Below, one piece after another: positions 12,785 through 26,200 of a stretch of 64,000 nucleotides of DNA (within the stretch, counting starts at the first letter, position 1; the number at the start of each line of letters is the position of its first letter). This DNA comes from Bombus terrestris. Lineage: Eukaryota; Arthropoda; Insecta; Hymenoptera; Apidae. A program made the translations under genes and the position numbers. The stretch covers positions 7,936,001-8,000,000 of the forward strand of contig NC_063280.1 of the NCBI RefSeq assembly GCF_910591885.1. The letters are read 5' to 3'. Below the pieces are notes generated by a model. The model was given only the letters and a program-made list of their open reading frames with translations, did no database searches and was not told the origin of the DNA.

Positions 12785-15700
12785 ATCGAAAGAACCGGCC
12801 GTACATTTCTTCCTTTTTTCTATCGAGATACGCTTTCATTTATTTCATGTAATTTTGTAGAAGTTAGAAATGCGGCGGTTTGAACAATCGCAACGAATCC
12901 TCGATAGAAAAAAGAAAATAAGAATAGAGTAGAATACGTAGGAATGATTTGATCTTTACCTGTGGCCATGCGCTTTCTTTTTCAAATTTCATTCTCTTGG
13001 CAATGCCTTTTATACGGTATGAATTTTTATCTTGTTGCGATATATTTTTCCAATACCTCGGCGATTTTAATAGAGAATACTACTGAAATGAGTTATCAAG
13101 TAGAGTATAAAACAGGGTTTTATATATATGTATTCAATGCAACAGAATCGAGTTGAAGACGAAACCTGAGAAACGCTTTTAAAGTAGTTAGAAGGCCAGG
13201 CTTTTTTCAAAATGTAATTATAGATTTCGTTGTTAGTTTTAATTTTTCCTTTTCCATCTTTTTCCAATTACTTCTTTATTCTCTAATTTGTCTAGTTTCA
13301 AAAATTTGTAAACTTACTTGTTCAGTCATTTACTCACTTGCTCATTTACTTGCTTATTTACATACCTGCTTGCCTGCTTACTTACTTTAAGCTATCTTTT
13401 CCGCCAAACTGATCATTTGCAAATGATTAAAAGTACAAAAGGTCGTTTATCAGGTTATTTAATTTGCAAATGATTCTCTCTCTATTTTAATGGAAGCATT
13501 TTAAATTTATTTTATTTCTTACGCGGATTGGTGAATTTTGTCTATGTCTTATGTTGATAGATATTGTTACGCAGTACCATGATTAGTATCATGTAATCAA
13601 AACTAGAAATACTTCCATATATTTTAGAGAGGAAGGTACAGGATAAAAGAAGAACCGTAAGGGCCTGAAAGCCACAGAAATTAGACACATTTTAGAGATA
13701 ATTGTTACTCTCATCACAAAATAAACTCGAAGAAAACTGTTCCTTACTCTTCTTCCGAGTAGTCAGTTGTGCTTGGCCGTTCTCTTCAGATTGTGCATTG
13801 TTTCCTTCGGGACACATACGCTGTTTGAAGTATGCTCAAGATTAACAAACCGCGTGCCTTAAACTTCTGCTTCATACATAATTACCACCATTGAAATATG
13901 AACATAGCATGTAACATATAGTTGCAACAGTTGCAAGTATTAGAAGGTGTATAAAGATCGAAGAAAGCTACATAGGTCGTTCTATTTTTGTAATATGACT
14001 AACTGATTAATTAAGTTCGTTTTTGTAGATTGGTGGGAAATAAATGGATTAAGCCGAGACGATCATCGGGACTAGGATTTTTTTTCTTCTTATCCTATAT
14101 GCCTTTTTTATTTCGATGTCTTAGTTATCACAAGATTTGTAGAATCCTTGAAACTACGTAAAGATGAAAGTGCCATATTGTTCTTCGTGGCTTCCCATTC
14201 TCCTAAGCGCGGTACATCATGAAGTAAATCCACGATTGTATACAAATACGCATTTGTAATTTATGCGATTTATTTCCCACCAAAATGATAGCGATTCAGG
14301 ATGATACGATTCGTTACCTAACAAAGTAAACGACCGATTCCATTGTACCTATTATATTAAGCCCGTCGTTACATCCTAGATTTACCTGTTTCTTCCCCAA
14401 AGACTTATTTAAGAAAACTCCGAGAAAAAGAACGAAGAAAAGAAACAAAGAACCGATTCATTGTCTCGAACCCTTCCGATAGACACGTTCTGCGATTTAA
14501 CGATGTCAATAAATCTGAAAGCTGCGCGAAAGTTGCCCGATTTTTGCTCGATGATCGAGCATAAATCAGAAAACAACATCAGTTTACGAAATTGGTCGAA
14601 ATATTTGAAATTGTACTCGAGTAAGCAAACTACAAAATATCATTGGATAAATAAAATCTTCGCTCTCTAAAAATTATCTCGTTTGTTCCATAGCCCTTTA
14701 ACGGAACCCCCGAGCCCTTCTCGCCTCCCTCAGCCGTCCAATCGCGGAACAACGTCAGAATTTATCGAAATTAAGTTTGAGATTGTAGACCGGTAGACGA
14801 CGAATGAAACGATCGTTCTAAGAGTTTTGTTCAACCGTTCGGTGTCCTTTAACGGAACCCTAAATCGTCGTTTCCTTTCACTTTATCCATCTCGTCGCTG
14901 CTTTCTCGGATTACGGCGTCGTGATGCAAGACCGGCGAGTTTTCGGAGCTTCTTGTCTACGGATAAAAGTCGGAACCGAGCGGACGACCGCAAAAAAGAG
15001 GAGACAAAGTCCTCGGCGAACAGCAACGCCGGCACCAGCAACAGAAGGAGAAAAAGGAAGAGGAAAGGACGATATCGGAAGTTGCTGCAGTGGAACAGTG
15101 AGTAGAGAACTTACTCATCCGGCACAGACTATCAAACCGCATCTACTTTTACGGAGTTTGAGTACAGTTGTTCGGCTAGAAATCCGATTCGCTCAGAGAT
15201 TCCAACGATTTTTGCGATCAATAGCCGCGAACGAGCTCGTTTTTAGACGATGACGGAGCTTAAATCAGCGGATAAATCTCGAGTTCGATTTTACAAACCA
15301 ATGTCGTTCAGATTGTTTCTTAATTTCTAATTCAATTTATCTCGTCGTTTTATTTTACTTGTGCTTGCACACCGCAAAATGAATTCCGTGGAATCTTAAA
15401 TTTTATTTGCATCAGACTCAACGTCGAGGGACTAAATGCTGAGACGATTTATCAAGCAAACGAAAGTTAATTTTGCCGATCGTTCTCCATCCAAGTGTAA
15501 CGTTGTGAAGTATCTCAAGCTCGAACAAAACGCAACAAAATTCCCATCTACGATTTTTAATTTTAGGTATCTTAAAACCTTCCTACGAATCTCTTCCGTT
15601 TACCAAAAAGAAACGAAACGTAGAAATTCGTAATTACGCGGCGTTACTTCGATAAATCGATCGCGTTGTTGTCTCGCGACTGGTTTCTCTAGGGATCGGA

Positions 15701-16103
15701 ACAACCAGCGATAAACGAGCAATCGATACGTCGATGTTACGATCCATCGTTCAACCGTTTCGATGTAATCGTTCGTCGTAGCTAATTACTGCTTGAACGC
15801 CGCAAGCGATACCGAATAATACCAGCCTGCGGTTCCAGCGAAACGATTAAACTCGTTGAATTTGATTTCTAATGGAACTCGATTCACGACTTCCTAAACG
15901 AACGGCGAAAGGAAGAAAAATGGCGAAGAGGTTAAAAATAGTCGGCAGTCAATTTTCGCTTTACGTTGGTCGGGGACGCGATAGTTGGGCTGGAGTACGG
16001 TAAATAACTGGTAAAGAAGTGCCGCGAGTAATTGCTGTCGCCTGGAAGCCGGTCGGTGGTCGGTGATCGGGAAAAACGAGAAAGCTGCGGCCAAGCGAAA
16101 CTG
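12785..16103. other. Intergenic region after papi
   Basis: Probable papi 3' UTR first, with candidate poly(A) hexamers ATTAAA near 13426 and AATAAA at 13720. At 13310-13388 there is an imperfect TTAC/TTGC tetranucleotide repeat. At about 14700-15100 base composition becomes GC-richer and ends at a strong splice-donor-like ACA|GTGAGT (15097/15098), which could close an unrecognised 5' exon. No convincing coding exon was found. Confidence 0.45.
13310..13388. repeat. Imperfect tetranucleotide repeat (TTAC/TTGC)n
   Basis: About 19 degenerate units alternating TTAC, TTGC, TCAC and TTAT are visible in a row. It lies in intergenic DNA downstream of papi. Confidence 0.65.
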
Positions 16104-16139
16104 TATAAAACGTGGCTAATCCGATCTTCCGTCATCAGT
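16104..16139 (+). promoter_or_regulatory. Core promoter of the secreted-protein gene: TATA box plus initiator
   Basis: TATAAAA at 16104-16110 and the arthropod initiator TCAGT at 16135-16139, with its A at 16137, are 33 bp apart, the canonical spacing. The predicted 5' UTR of about 49 nt leads to the ATG at 16186. This pairing independently supports the gene model. Confidence 0.75.
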
Positions 16140-16185
16140 GCGACGAATATCGAAACCGGAGCCGCCACGACCAGTAAATCCAACG

Positions 16186-19040
16186 ATGAATCATTTGGTA
16201 AATTTCTATTATCTCTTTCCGTTTCTATCGCTAATCGTTCGAAGTTGATCGTTTCTTGGCTTTTCGATAGCTTGCTCTTCGATTTTTAAATCGCGTTATT
16301 TTCTAATTTCCGAGGAACTGTCTTCGGTCGCTGTGTTTGAAATTCAACACGTCGTTTCTTGATAATACGTCGCACGATATTAGATCAGCTCGTAAGTAAT
16401 ATATATCTGCGTACATTATCGCACGTAAGTATCAATAATCGTTCGGTATATTAACGAGAGTGTAGAGTGTGAATTCTAGCGAATCAAACGTGATTAACAA
16501 TAAATTATCGATTCGAAAATATCGAAATTATCGATATTTGAAATCATCGCCATTCCGACGTAATAATTATTTCTTATACGTTCGATCAATTTTTAAACCG
16601 TAAATTTTTAGTTAGGTAAAACGTGTAATAAATTCCAATGAAAATACCTCCTCTACGACGAACAGAAATTACTTGTTTCCGTATCGCTGTTTCTCTAACT
16701 TCGTACAATGATGGGACACGTGAATGAATTCACTGGCGTTATAGCAATGGTAAGACAGCGGCTCTAATTGGTCCCATTAGCTCAATTGCTAATCACCGGA
16801 TGAAATTATTCGATGGTACATCGATGATGTAGTGATCTTAAATTACGAATATACCAGCTAATTGATCAATTACGAGATAACTAATAACCGGTAGAACGTA
16901 TTCGAACGATTATCGCGATCGTTGTTGGATATATCGCGCAAACTACTTGGAAACTGAACTCTTCGATCGATCGATCTGCGATTTTTTCGTATTTAGAGAT
17001 ATCGATCGTAATTCGTCGCTTTATGGCGCGTAATTCAACCTTTCAACACAGCGCGTTCCCCGTAGCAGCTTTTATTATCGTTTAAAACGATATAATTTAC
17101 CGCGTTAATTACGATAATTCAAAGTTATTATATCTGGTTCGATATCGTCGCCAATCGGCCGACATTTCCCGTAAATTTTCATTAGAATATACCGCGAATA
17201 AATAACGATACCGTTAATTGGAATCTTCCCGCCAAGTTTACCGAAGGATAGCTCTCGGTAATTGCATTTTCGTTACCTTGACTTCCTTTTACCTATTTCT
17301 CCAGGCTGGAGATGAAATCGTTACGCTTGAAAAAAGTGAAATTTGGGTCGTCCAATACGAGAAGAAGAAACGAAATTGTCCAAGAGGGTCGTCCTGAGCG
17401 CGCTTCGCTCTCAACTTTTAACTCGATCGAATAATAATTCCCGTTGCGAGCGTTACGAAAGAGAGACAATCGTAGGATTCGAAGCATCGGACGTAGAAAA
17501 GAATTCTTTCCGATTTTTCCCTACGATTTTCGATAGAATTCGTTTTTACACCGAACGCATTAAATATATCGCTGAATGTACAAAGGTCGATCGATCGTCT
17601 CTGCCGTCCCTCGCGATGTTTGCTATCGTTCCAAAGACAAGGATTTAAAAGTTAAACGTTCTTAGATTGAAGGTATCCCTAGGAAGGCTCGTTGCGAGAT
17701 TATTTTAAGCTTTAAAGGACTGCCCGATATACTTTGTGAATCAACGTAGCGGCAAATACACGGCCAATAGCACATCGGTTGACGCGGTTTAATGAAAATT
17801 AGAGGCCACCGACCAACGCAAAACTAATAATTATAAATCGAACACGTAGGCGTGGCTGCTGGAAATTCTATTGAAACGAAATCACTCGATTTCCACCTTT
17901 CAAACGTTGTTTCTATTTAATCACGAGATATTAAAGTTCAAGCGGGACACGAAAAATGCGATCGTTTACGAGATTCGCTCGTCCCCACGCTACAAAGTAT
18001 CGTCTGAATTTTCTATTTTTACGTCGCTCGTTGCTCGTAAGAGTACGTAGCTACAGAGATAACTCTGTTCCTAAACAGTACATGGACAGATTTATGAAAT
18101 TTCATCGAGGATGCGTTTGGTGTTATAACGTTATAACGGTCGACATTTAGGCTTTCTCGCGAAATTGTTTATGGTTCATCCGATATTTCGTAGGCAATCT
18201 GTCCACGATACTACAGTACGAAAGGGAATATCAAAGTTTTTCTTTCTTTTTTACTTAGTAAAATTTTTACGATCGATTCTCATCGAGAATTATAAGTACT
18301 GTAACTTGGACTATAAGTATTTATAGTACGTTTGATTCTAGTTGAATCTAATGTTTAAATCTAAAGGACAATGTCTGAATATCAAAGTTAACTTGCATCG
18401 CTGGATCAAATTCCATTTAAAATATCGTACGATAAAATACGATCGATACCTCGTTGGGAATTGTACGCTGGTTCAGCAGTGATCGACGAATCAGCGTCGA
18501 ATAATCAGGATCGTTATCGCTCTTATCATGCAAGAAATCTTTAAGAAAACGATCGTTAGATTTTTCCTAAAAGGTAGCAGAATTTTTGTCGCTTGACGAT
18601 CTCGACGAGAAGGAAATTTAAATAGCCCAGTCCCAATTCTGCTCTCCGGTCGATTGTCTAATTCTGATTGTAATTCGACGAACCGCAGACAACGAAAACG
18701 CTGATTTCAATACGTTTGTACCATTTTACCATTTCAGGGGGTAACGTTGCTTCTTTTGTGCGGTGTCTACGGTGCTTTGGCCGGTCGCCGTTACATCGCC
18801 ATTCCGGTGGACGGGTTCGACGTGATCGAGCTGAGCCCGGTGCCCCCAGCCACAGCCAGGATCACCAGGCAGACAGAAGCTTACCTTCCAGTAGCAGTTC
18901 CTAGTGTCTCGCAGGAAGAGCCGAGGAGTCTGCGCTCGGAGAGGTCCAACGCCCGCATCCTGGATTACGTGGATTTCGGTGGACAAACAGGCTCAAACGG
19001 AGCCTTCAGCTGGTATGCCGATTATCCAGCGCATCATTAA
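16186..19040 (+). CDS. Small secreted protein, 104 residues, family not recognised
   Basis: Exon 1 (16186-16197) carries only MNHL and ends TTG|GTAAAT; exon 2 (18738-19040) follows a TTTCAG acceptor and continues in frame. Joined, the N-terminus MNHLGVTLLLLCGVYGALA is a clear signal peptide with an A-x-A type cleavage site, so the split falls inside the signal. The mature chain of about 85 residues begins GRRYIAIPVDGFDVIELSP, has a Pro/Val-rich middle, an Arg-rich stretch (RSLRSERSNAR) and an aromatic tail (LDYVDFGGQTGSNGAFSWY, then ADYPAHH). It has no cysteines outside the signal, so it is not a disulfide-rich toxin or antimicrobial fold. The Arg-rich segment could be a convertase site that releases a C-terminal peptide of about 27 residues; that is inference. 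I do not recognise the family. A candidate AATAAA lies at 19871-19876. The TATA/initiator pair supports expression. Confidence 0.75.
16198..18737. other. Intron of the secreted-protein gene
   Basis: 2.54 kb intron, CpG-rich in places with many CGATCG words. No exon, RNA gene or mobile-element end was recognised. Confidence 0.6.
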
Positions 19041-20621
19041 TCACCTAGAGCCTGGACGATCGAGACGCGCTTCCACGGATCCTGCCTACGAGCGTCCCAT
19101 GATCGACGAATCTGTTATTACGTTGAAGATGAGGGAGAATTTCGAAGAAGCAGGTGACCTGGAGATGGTATCGATTGTTCCTTCGCGCCCTGATCGGATC
19201 AGCGGACGTTAGAATATCTCTTGGCCAGGATTATCGTTGCAAGACTGGCAGCCATCAAGTTGGTTAGCAGGTTGATCCTCTAACGAGACGTACTCTACGG
19301 GAAACGCGCACGTAGCATGAAAAATTGTACGTCTTAAAGGTGGTCGCGCGTAACGCGATTGTCGGTATCAATCTGCCGCGAGAAGGCAAGCAAATACGCG
19401 TGGTCCGTGATCCGATGTCAGGGAATCTCGAGGATCGTTCATTTCGAATTAGGTAGTCTCGTCGGGCCAACGTTGTCAAACAGTTTCCAAGGAACACGCG
19501 TGTTCAAAGCGCGAAGCGTGCGCTCCCTGATCGATGTATTTTGAAAATTAAATTACCCCTCGAGTTGGCGGAGTTAGCTTGTTAAGCAATTTGCTGCAGC
19601 GACCACGCGAAGATGTATGTACGCGGATCGATCGATACGTTTTGGAAACTTTTTAAGCTCGCGAAAGACGTTTCAAGCTCGTTTCGTCGATGTATTTTGG
19701 AAAGTGAATTGCTCGTCGAACTCACGAAACTGCCCTGTCTCTTCGTCGTCGGATACGAAGCTTCCGACCTTTTTTCATTTTCCATCTGACGAAAGTCGAA
19801 GAGTCGATTGCCATGTAATGAGACCAATCGTTATTCGTATAATTTTTCCATAGCGAGTCGAAGTTGTTTGAATAAAATATGAAACAGCTTAACCGAGATT
19901 CGACGATCTCTTCATCGAATATTCCTGAGAGACCCGTTCACGGACGATACCTGGAAACGTCGCGTGCTCCGTTGTGCGATAAGCTTCGGACTGTTTACAA
20001 TCACTGTTAAAATAAAAGCTTGCGACCGAAACTCCTTCTTCTCGACGACAAAGTTCCATCTATCTCCACCCGTGAAATTTACCTGCGGCATTTATCCGGA
20101 CGCGTGCTGTATAAATGTAAGAGGAAGGGCAAGTACGCTCAATACATATGCATGGTGGCGAGCAAAAGCTTCTAGCCGGATAAAGTTTACCTGCGATCTT
20201 TCGTGAAATTCGGTGATCTCTTAAAACCACGGTCGCCTTCGTCAACCTGCCATCCCTTGCTCTTTAAACTTTCTCTCCACGTTTACCGTCCTCTTCTCTC
20301 CTCTATAGCCGCCAATTACTTTCAGAGAATTAACGACGATAAAAGTCGTTCGTTGTCCTCTGTGTTTCTATGAAAATCTATCTCGATCCTCCGGAAGAGA
20401 AATCACGAAAAAACGATATCCGACCAGAAATTCTCGTACACCACCGTGAAACATCGAACGATGTCCATTTAGAGTAATAGTAGTTTTATTTTCCGGCATA
20501 TGATCACACCCATCGTTACAATACGATAAATAGCGAGAGAACGACGGTGCGTGTCCTTTCTGTCTCTTCTTTCTCGTTAATATCTATAGTTTCTTCTCTT
20601 TCTCTCTTTCTCTCACTCTCA

Positions 20622-20652
<31 letters not shown>

Positions 20653-22494
20653 AGGTACAATGATAACAATCTCGTCGAGGCGAGCATCATTCCTATTCCC
20701 AGGCGGAATTCAATTTAACGAGCCGGCGAATTTCACGAATCACGATTCTTCTTAAGTACCTATATATCTATATATGTATGTATATATTATATCGCGGCCA
20801 TCTGGCGTCTGCAAACGGCTAAGAAACGATAGGATCGATCGAATCCGCTCGTTATTATCCTCGTCACGCTCTTCCCTTCGCCATCTCGTTCGTATTCCCT
20901 CGTTCTTTTCACGCTCGTTGAAATTTCAATGGATCTAGCGAAGATCCAACACGCGACGTTAATCGGCTACGTCGTTTCGCAAGGAATCGACGACTCCGTC
21001 TACCCGGCGATCGCGTCGCTCCTCTTCCTCTTATCTGCAGCGCGGTGCAGGTACATTTGCGTCCTCGCGATTCGCGCATTCGCAAGTTACAAAACATAGA
21101 TAGATTAAGGTCTTTCTAATCGCAGTCGTAACATTGGAATAAAAGAAATTTCGCAGCGGAATTACGCGTTAGGCTAAAAGGAACAGGTGAAAGTTTGTAT
21201 CAATAGGAAGAAGAAAAAGAAGAAGGTCGATTGTTACTGTCTCCTTGGACACGTTTTGCGTTATAAAGCTGTAACTGTTCGATGAGATCTTCTTTCCACG
21301 ATAAACATCGGAAAGGTCTCTTTTACGAGGCAACATAATTCGCTTGGAAATGAATTGTTTTCATAGGAAGAAGAGATAGGACGATCCTTCGCGCAACAGC
21401 GTGAGGAGGATAATAAATGTTGCATCGAATCCGAGCGCGTCATTTCCATCTCTATTCGCCATCTCTATCCAACGTTACATCGAAATACTTAAAAAGCAAA
21501 CGCAATTATCGTAATTAATAGCGATTAACCTTGCTCTCTGCAAATTCCGCTAGCTTCTCCTCTCCTTCGCTGCGTATATTTCCGCTCAGACCTTACCAGT
21601 TAATCGATACAGCTGAATTTTGTGCGAACGCGACAACATTTTTATTCGCTCGAGCAATTTAATAATTTAACGATCGTCGTTGACGAGGAACGCCGTTCGT
21701 CGCTCTCGACCATTCCGTATCATCAGATACCTCGCTGCATTCGCCATCTCATCTACGAGAAAAGACGTCGCGTCGCCTTTTTCCCGATCGTTTTATATTC
21801 AAGTTTGTACAGTTTCGTGTAATCCAAACACCATGGATCATCCATCAGCCTGAACGAGACGTTTTTCAATTATTTAACAAAATGATACAGCGGATACGTA
21901 TCGACGTCAACAGCAACTTTCCATGCTAAATTTTTGACAAAGAAAATTTACGAAGCTCGCTCTTGCTCCCTAATTATTGCAATTCTAGGAAACAACAGCG
22001 ATTCAACTGCTGACCTGATGACGTAGCTACGTCAAGAGAAACGACACGAGGTTGAACGGCGGTATCGATCGACGAAAAGTTGTCAAAATTCGAAGCTTCG
22101 ATGGCCAACCGACGAGAACAGAAGAAAATGTTCATCTCGATGCTCGTCCCATCGGGAAATCTTTTTTATACGTCTTGTTCTGTCCAAGCACGATTATGGC
22201 AGACTGCACCAGCAGCGATCATCGGAGCGTTAATTACGTTTCCGCGTTGCGACGTTCTCTCGGCGTTCGATCGAATGATCTCGCGCGAAAAAATTATCCG
22301 CTTGCCGCGTAGGCTCGTCAGCGGCGTTACATAAACGTATCGCGGCTCGCAAAACGCTTCTGTTTGCCACGGAACGCCTCCTCATCCGCTTCGAACGCGT
22401 TTCCACTTATCGACGGCTCGCCGAGCGTAACGAAAACAACACGTTTTTAAGCACGTTACAGAAAAGTACGAACACAAGTAGGAGGAAAACAACA
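19041..22494. other. Gene-poor region, first part
   Basis: It probably begins with the 3' UTR of the secreted-protein gene (AATAAA at 19871). At 20590-20648 there is a CT microsatellite. Several open frames of 60-90 codons occur on both strands, but none shows a family signature, consistent splice sites or a signal peptide. No gene can be supported. Confidence 0.5.
20590..20650. repeat. (CT)n / (CTTT) microsatellite
   Basis: Interrupted CT run followed by a T tract, directly readable in the sequence, in non-coding DNA. Confidence 0.85.
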
Positions 22495-22790
22495 TGTCCC
22501 GCGCTTTGCTGTTGTCACACGCTCAAGAAGACCACCCGCTCAGAAACTGTAATAGGATAAGCTACACATCCTGCATACCACAGTCATCGAAACAAGAACC
22601 AAATACTAAGGGAATAGGCGCCTCTGAGATACACCAGACGACAACTCCTCCAGAGGAACTAAAAGCTCGGTATAAAAACCCTGCGAAAGCGCTCGCCCCA
22701 GTCTCTTGTAACACTTTGAACCGTCACTCTGTTGGATTTGCATAATAAATTCTATTATCATATACAAAGTTCAATATCTTCGTCTTATTC
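22495..22790 (+). mobile_element. LTR-like segment, possible solo LTR
   Basis: The segment starts with TGTCCCGCGC. It has TATAAAAA at 22671-22678, a likely start about 29 bp on, and AATAAA at 22744-22749, only about 45 bp after that. This tight promoter to poly(A) order is what a retroviral-type LTR shows (U3-R-U5). Its word use also differs from the CpG-rich flanks. I could not find a clear CA end, a target-site duplication, a primer-binding site or adjacent gag/pol, so a solo or decayed LTR is only the best guess. The 83-codon ORF across it is probably incidental. Confidence 0.35.
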
Positions 22791-23035
22791 GTGAAACGTT
22801 CGGACTGCGACGCGAGGAGATTGTCACGTAAACTCGAGACCTCGATTATAAAAGAAAAGAAGGTTGAGCCGTAACTCAACTGTTAACTTTCTTTTATCGA
22901 ACTTTATTATAAATACAATGATTACAATGATTTTACAGAGGTAGAATGATACTGAATCAGAGAAAGACTGAACAAGAACTGCTCGAGCTGGCTCAAGTCT
23001 CGGCTTATATGCGTTTTGCTTTGGGGATGTTGAGC

Positions 23036-23216
23036 GGCTCGGTGTACGTTTTGATGTGCAAAAGAGTTCAAAGGTCAGGGGTCGATATTTTATCTACGAT
23101 GAGATTCAGGTGTGTTTTAGGCTCGGTGTAGGCTATGATGATAAGGCGGAGACGCGTGCAAAAGAGTCCGAAGCTTGGGGGTCGATGTCCTATCTCTGGT
23201 GTAGATTAAGATGCGA
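23036..23216. repeat. Two degenerate tandem units
   Basis: GGCTCGGTGTA begins at 23036 and again at 23120. Both units then carry GTGCAAAAGAGT and GGGGTCGAT in the same order, the second with about 16 extra bases. It is an old local duplication just downstream of the LTR-like segment. Confidence 0.55.
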
Positions 23217-26200
23217 TTGATGTCACAAGATCATCGGTTTCGTGATTTCTCGTGTCTCCTACGTGACACTGTCGTCCGCTGCGTAAAAGCGTGACGCGTT
23301 TCAACGACCGGTCCATCCGCTTGAATTCGTCGAGAGGAAAGCGCAAGGGCGTGGTATCGGGAGATCGGCGAATTGATTTTCGTCGATGACCTCGAATCAT
23401 GCCTCTCGCGTCAATGTCATAAACGCGACGAGGGTCGATAGGCTGTAGAAATTCGTCATCGTGGAGCGTGAGGCGTAACAAGATGATCGCGGAATCGAAC
23501 GCGAAGCTACGTGCGAGCGTGATCGTGTTTGGATTAGCCTGATTAAGGAGAATAAACGGCGTTTGCCTGGTGTTTTAAGCGGAGAAGCGAAAATCTGCAC
23601 GCCTCGTGGTTTCTAACGTAAAGGGGATGAAGCGAAGTAACCGGACAGAAGAGGATACGCGTAGCCGCGAAAATGCTAAAGATATCGATCGCCAAAACAC
23701 ATCCGACGACTGATGCTTACACGTACGTCGGTGATTTTTGTTTTAAGTAGAAAAATATCGTCCAACGAAACTGAGAAAGATGAGAAGCTTCGATGTTGGA
23801 GGAAGAAGGCTTTCCATAGGAAAGTATCCCACAAAACACCGGAATCTTATATTCCAAGGAAACAACTGTTCATGCGATTTCTACGTAAAATCATGTTTCA
23901 GAAAATCAAATACTTTGGCTTTCCACAGGAAAGCGTCTTGTTGTAAAACACCGAAATCTCGCGCATCAAGTAACCCACTAATCTCAGCGTAAAATTGTCC
24001 CTTAGAAAAACGAATCTGCCTTGGCTTTCCACAGGAAAGTAGCATTTAAAACACCGAAACTTTGTGTATTTTCGACGAACGACCAATTCGCGAACAATCT
24101 TCAAGCTTATCTTCCGAGAACAGAGTCTAACAAGCTGAAGTAGCTACCGATTCGATCCAGCAACGTTCGAAATTATCCTGACACGCAAATAAGCTGAAAT
24201 CTTTCGTCCGCGCGAATCCAAAGATATTACAGCGATAAATAGACCGCGGATGTTCGCGCGACGTTCGTATTTTGCCGAACGCGATCGAAGAAATGGCACC
24301 TAAATAGACGTTTGTTACCGAATATCGCTAATTAGCAGGCACCAGGTCCTTTCGTAATTTTCCTCATTTTTTTTTTTTTTCTTTTCCTCTTCTATGGGAA
24401 ATTCGACGCGAAACTACGACGAAGTTACGCTATAGCTGCGTGTTGAAATTTCCCATAGTTGATCGTATCATCGCGTGTATTCTCTACGACGAAAGAGAAC
24501 AAAGCTACGGAAATGTTTATGTTCCTAGGCATCGACGCACATCGTCGTATCGACAGACGCGCTCTTGGAGCAGAACCGCGCGTCTCGAGCACGAGAATAG
24601 AAAAGTATCTCGAGCACGATCGCGAACGTAACGTTGCATCGAATGTATAATAACAAGCTTAAGTGCACGCGGTCGAACGCGTTACTGTTGTACTTAAATG
24701 GGATTAAATACGGCACCGATGCACGTGTTCGTCTCGCAGCGCTGCGCATAAGCATATTAGGTGTGTCGTGCGAGTCCGATTTAACGCGTTGACCGAGCCG
24801 GAAAATTCTCTGTCTTTCGACCGCTGCGCGCGTGAAATTCAAAATCATTGAAAATTTCTTCCCATCGTTTGTATTCATTTTTAACGTTAGCCAGGCTACA
24901 ACTTTCGCGCTTCGATCTCACTTTGAGTCTAAAACGACTTTCAACGTGCTTTGGAAATATTTGCGCGTAAAATTAGCGTACGATGTGACGCGTACTCTAA
25001 CGACGACGACTCGTTCGCTCGTTTTACCTTGGGAAATTTTTCAACGATAGGAAAACACGACTCGAGCAAGGATAATCCGAAGAGCGAAACGAGGTCGAAC
25101 GTTTTAATCAATTCCACCGTCGTCGATCACCGATGATACAATGCGGCGTTATTGACGGATCTAATTCGAGCCGACGTCGTGAGAATTGACGCGTTAAAGA
25201 CGAAACCGATTCCAAGGAGACTCGATAGCCGAAGAAGGCTGTTTCTCGATTCCATGGTTCCAGCAAGCGTTAACGAGCGACAGAACGATCTATGCGATTC
25301 CCAATGATTTTTCGGTTCACAGTTATTTTACAACTTCGCCTATTCGCGAAAAATTGTAGAAAGATCCGAGTCTGCATGGGAACTTAAATTCAACGGCAAG
25401 TTTGGATTTTTCAACGAGGAAGCCGCGAACTTGTCGTCCGGTTTCTAAACGCGAACAAGTTTCAAAATTGAAAAATCCCGTCGGAATTCGTGGACGTGCA
25501 GCTTCTCGAAAGTAAAATTCAATTGCATTCGCGTAAGCTAACTTTTCAAATTTTCAAGCCAAAGGAATTCAATTATGTAACTTTAGGAATAAAGAGCAAG
25601 TTTCCGTTTGCGTTTAACATCGTACCGCTTTAATCGTCTCGAAGACCGACGCGGGGATGGATAAGAGGAAGAAAAAGGAAAAAGTGTAGGTTTGCCAAAC
25701 TTTTCCATGCTTCTTTCGAACAAAAGATATTACGTACAGTTGGATAGTATCGTCTCGCATAACATAACTAAATTTACCTGCAGTCACGCGAGACAGATTT
25801 TGTATCCACGAAGTTGTTGCCGGACGTTGAAACCGTGCGGCTCGTGGCAGGTGTTGCGAAGCAAAGATTGAGCGGAATTAATTGCACGGCTTTTCGCCTC
25901 CTTGATAATATACCGCAATAATACTAGCGATAAAGCTTCGCGTTATCGCGGTCGTTTTCGCCAACGTTTACACGTTCTCGTTCTCTTTCCTCGTCCGGTT
26001 AAAAATCGAACGATGCGTAAAAATTGTAATAAAGCGCGACGCGTCTGTCGATGAGAAAAATTCAAGAAAATGTGTCGCGAGAATCTATCGCCTCCGAAGT
26101 TAATTCGTAAAATTAGACGCGGGGAAAATCTGTGAACGTACTTTTCTTAATTACTTTCTAGCCTTTTGCCTCGTTACATCGGCTCACGATCGTGCTGTTA

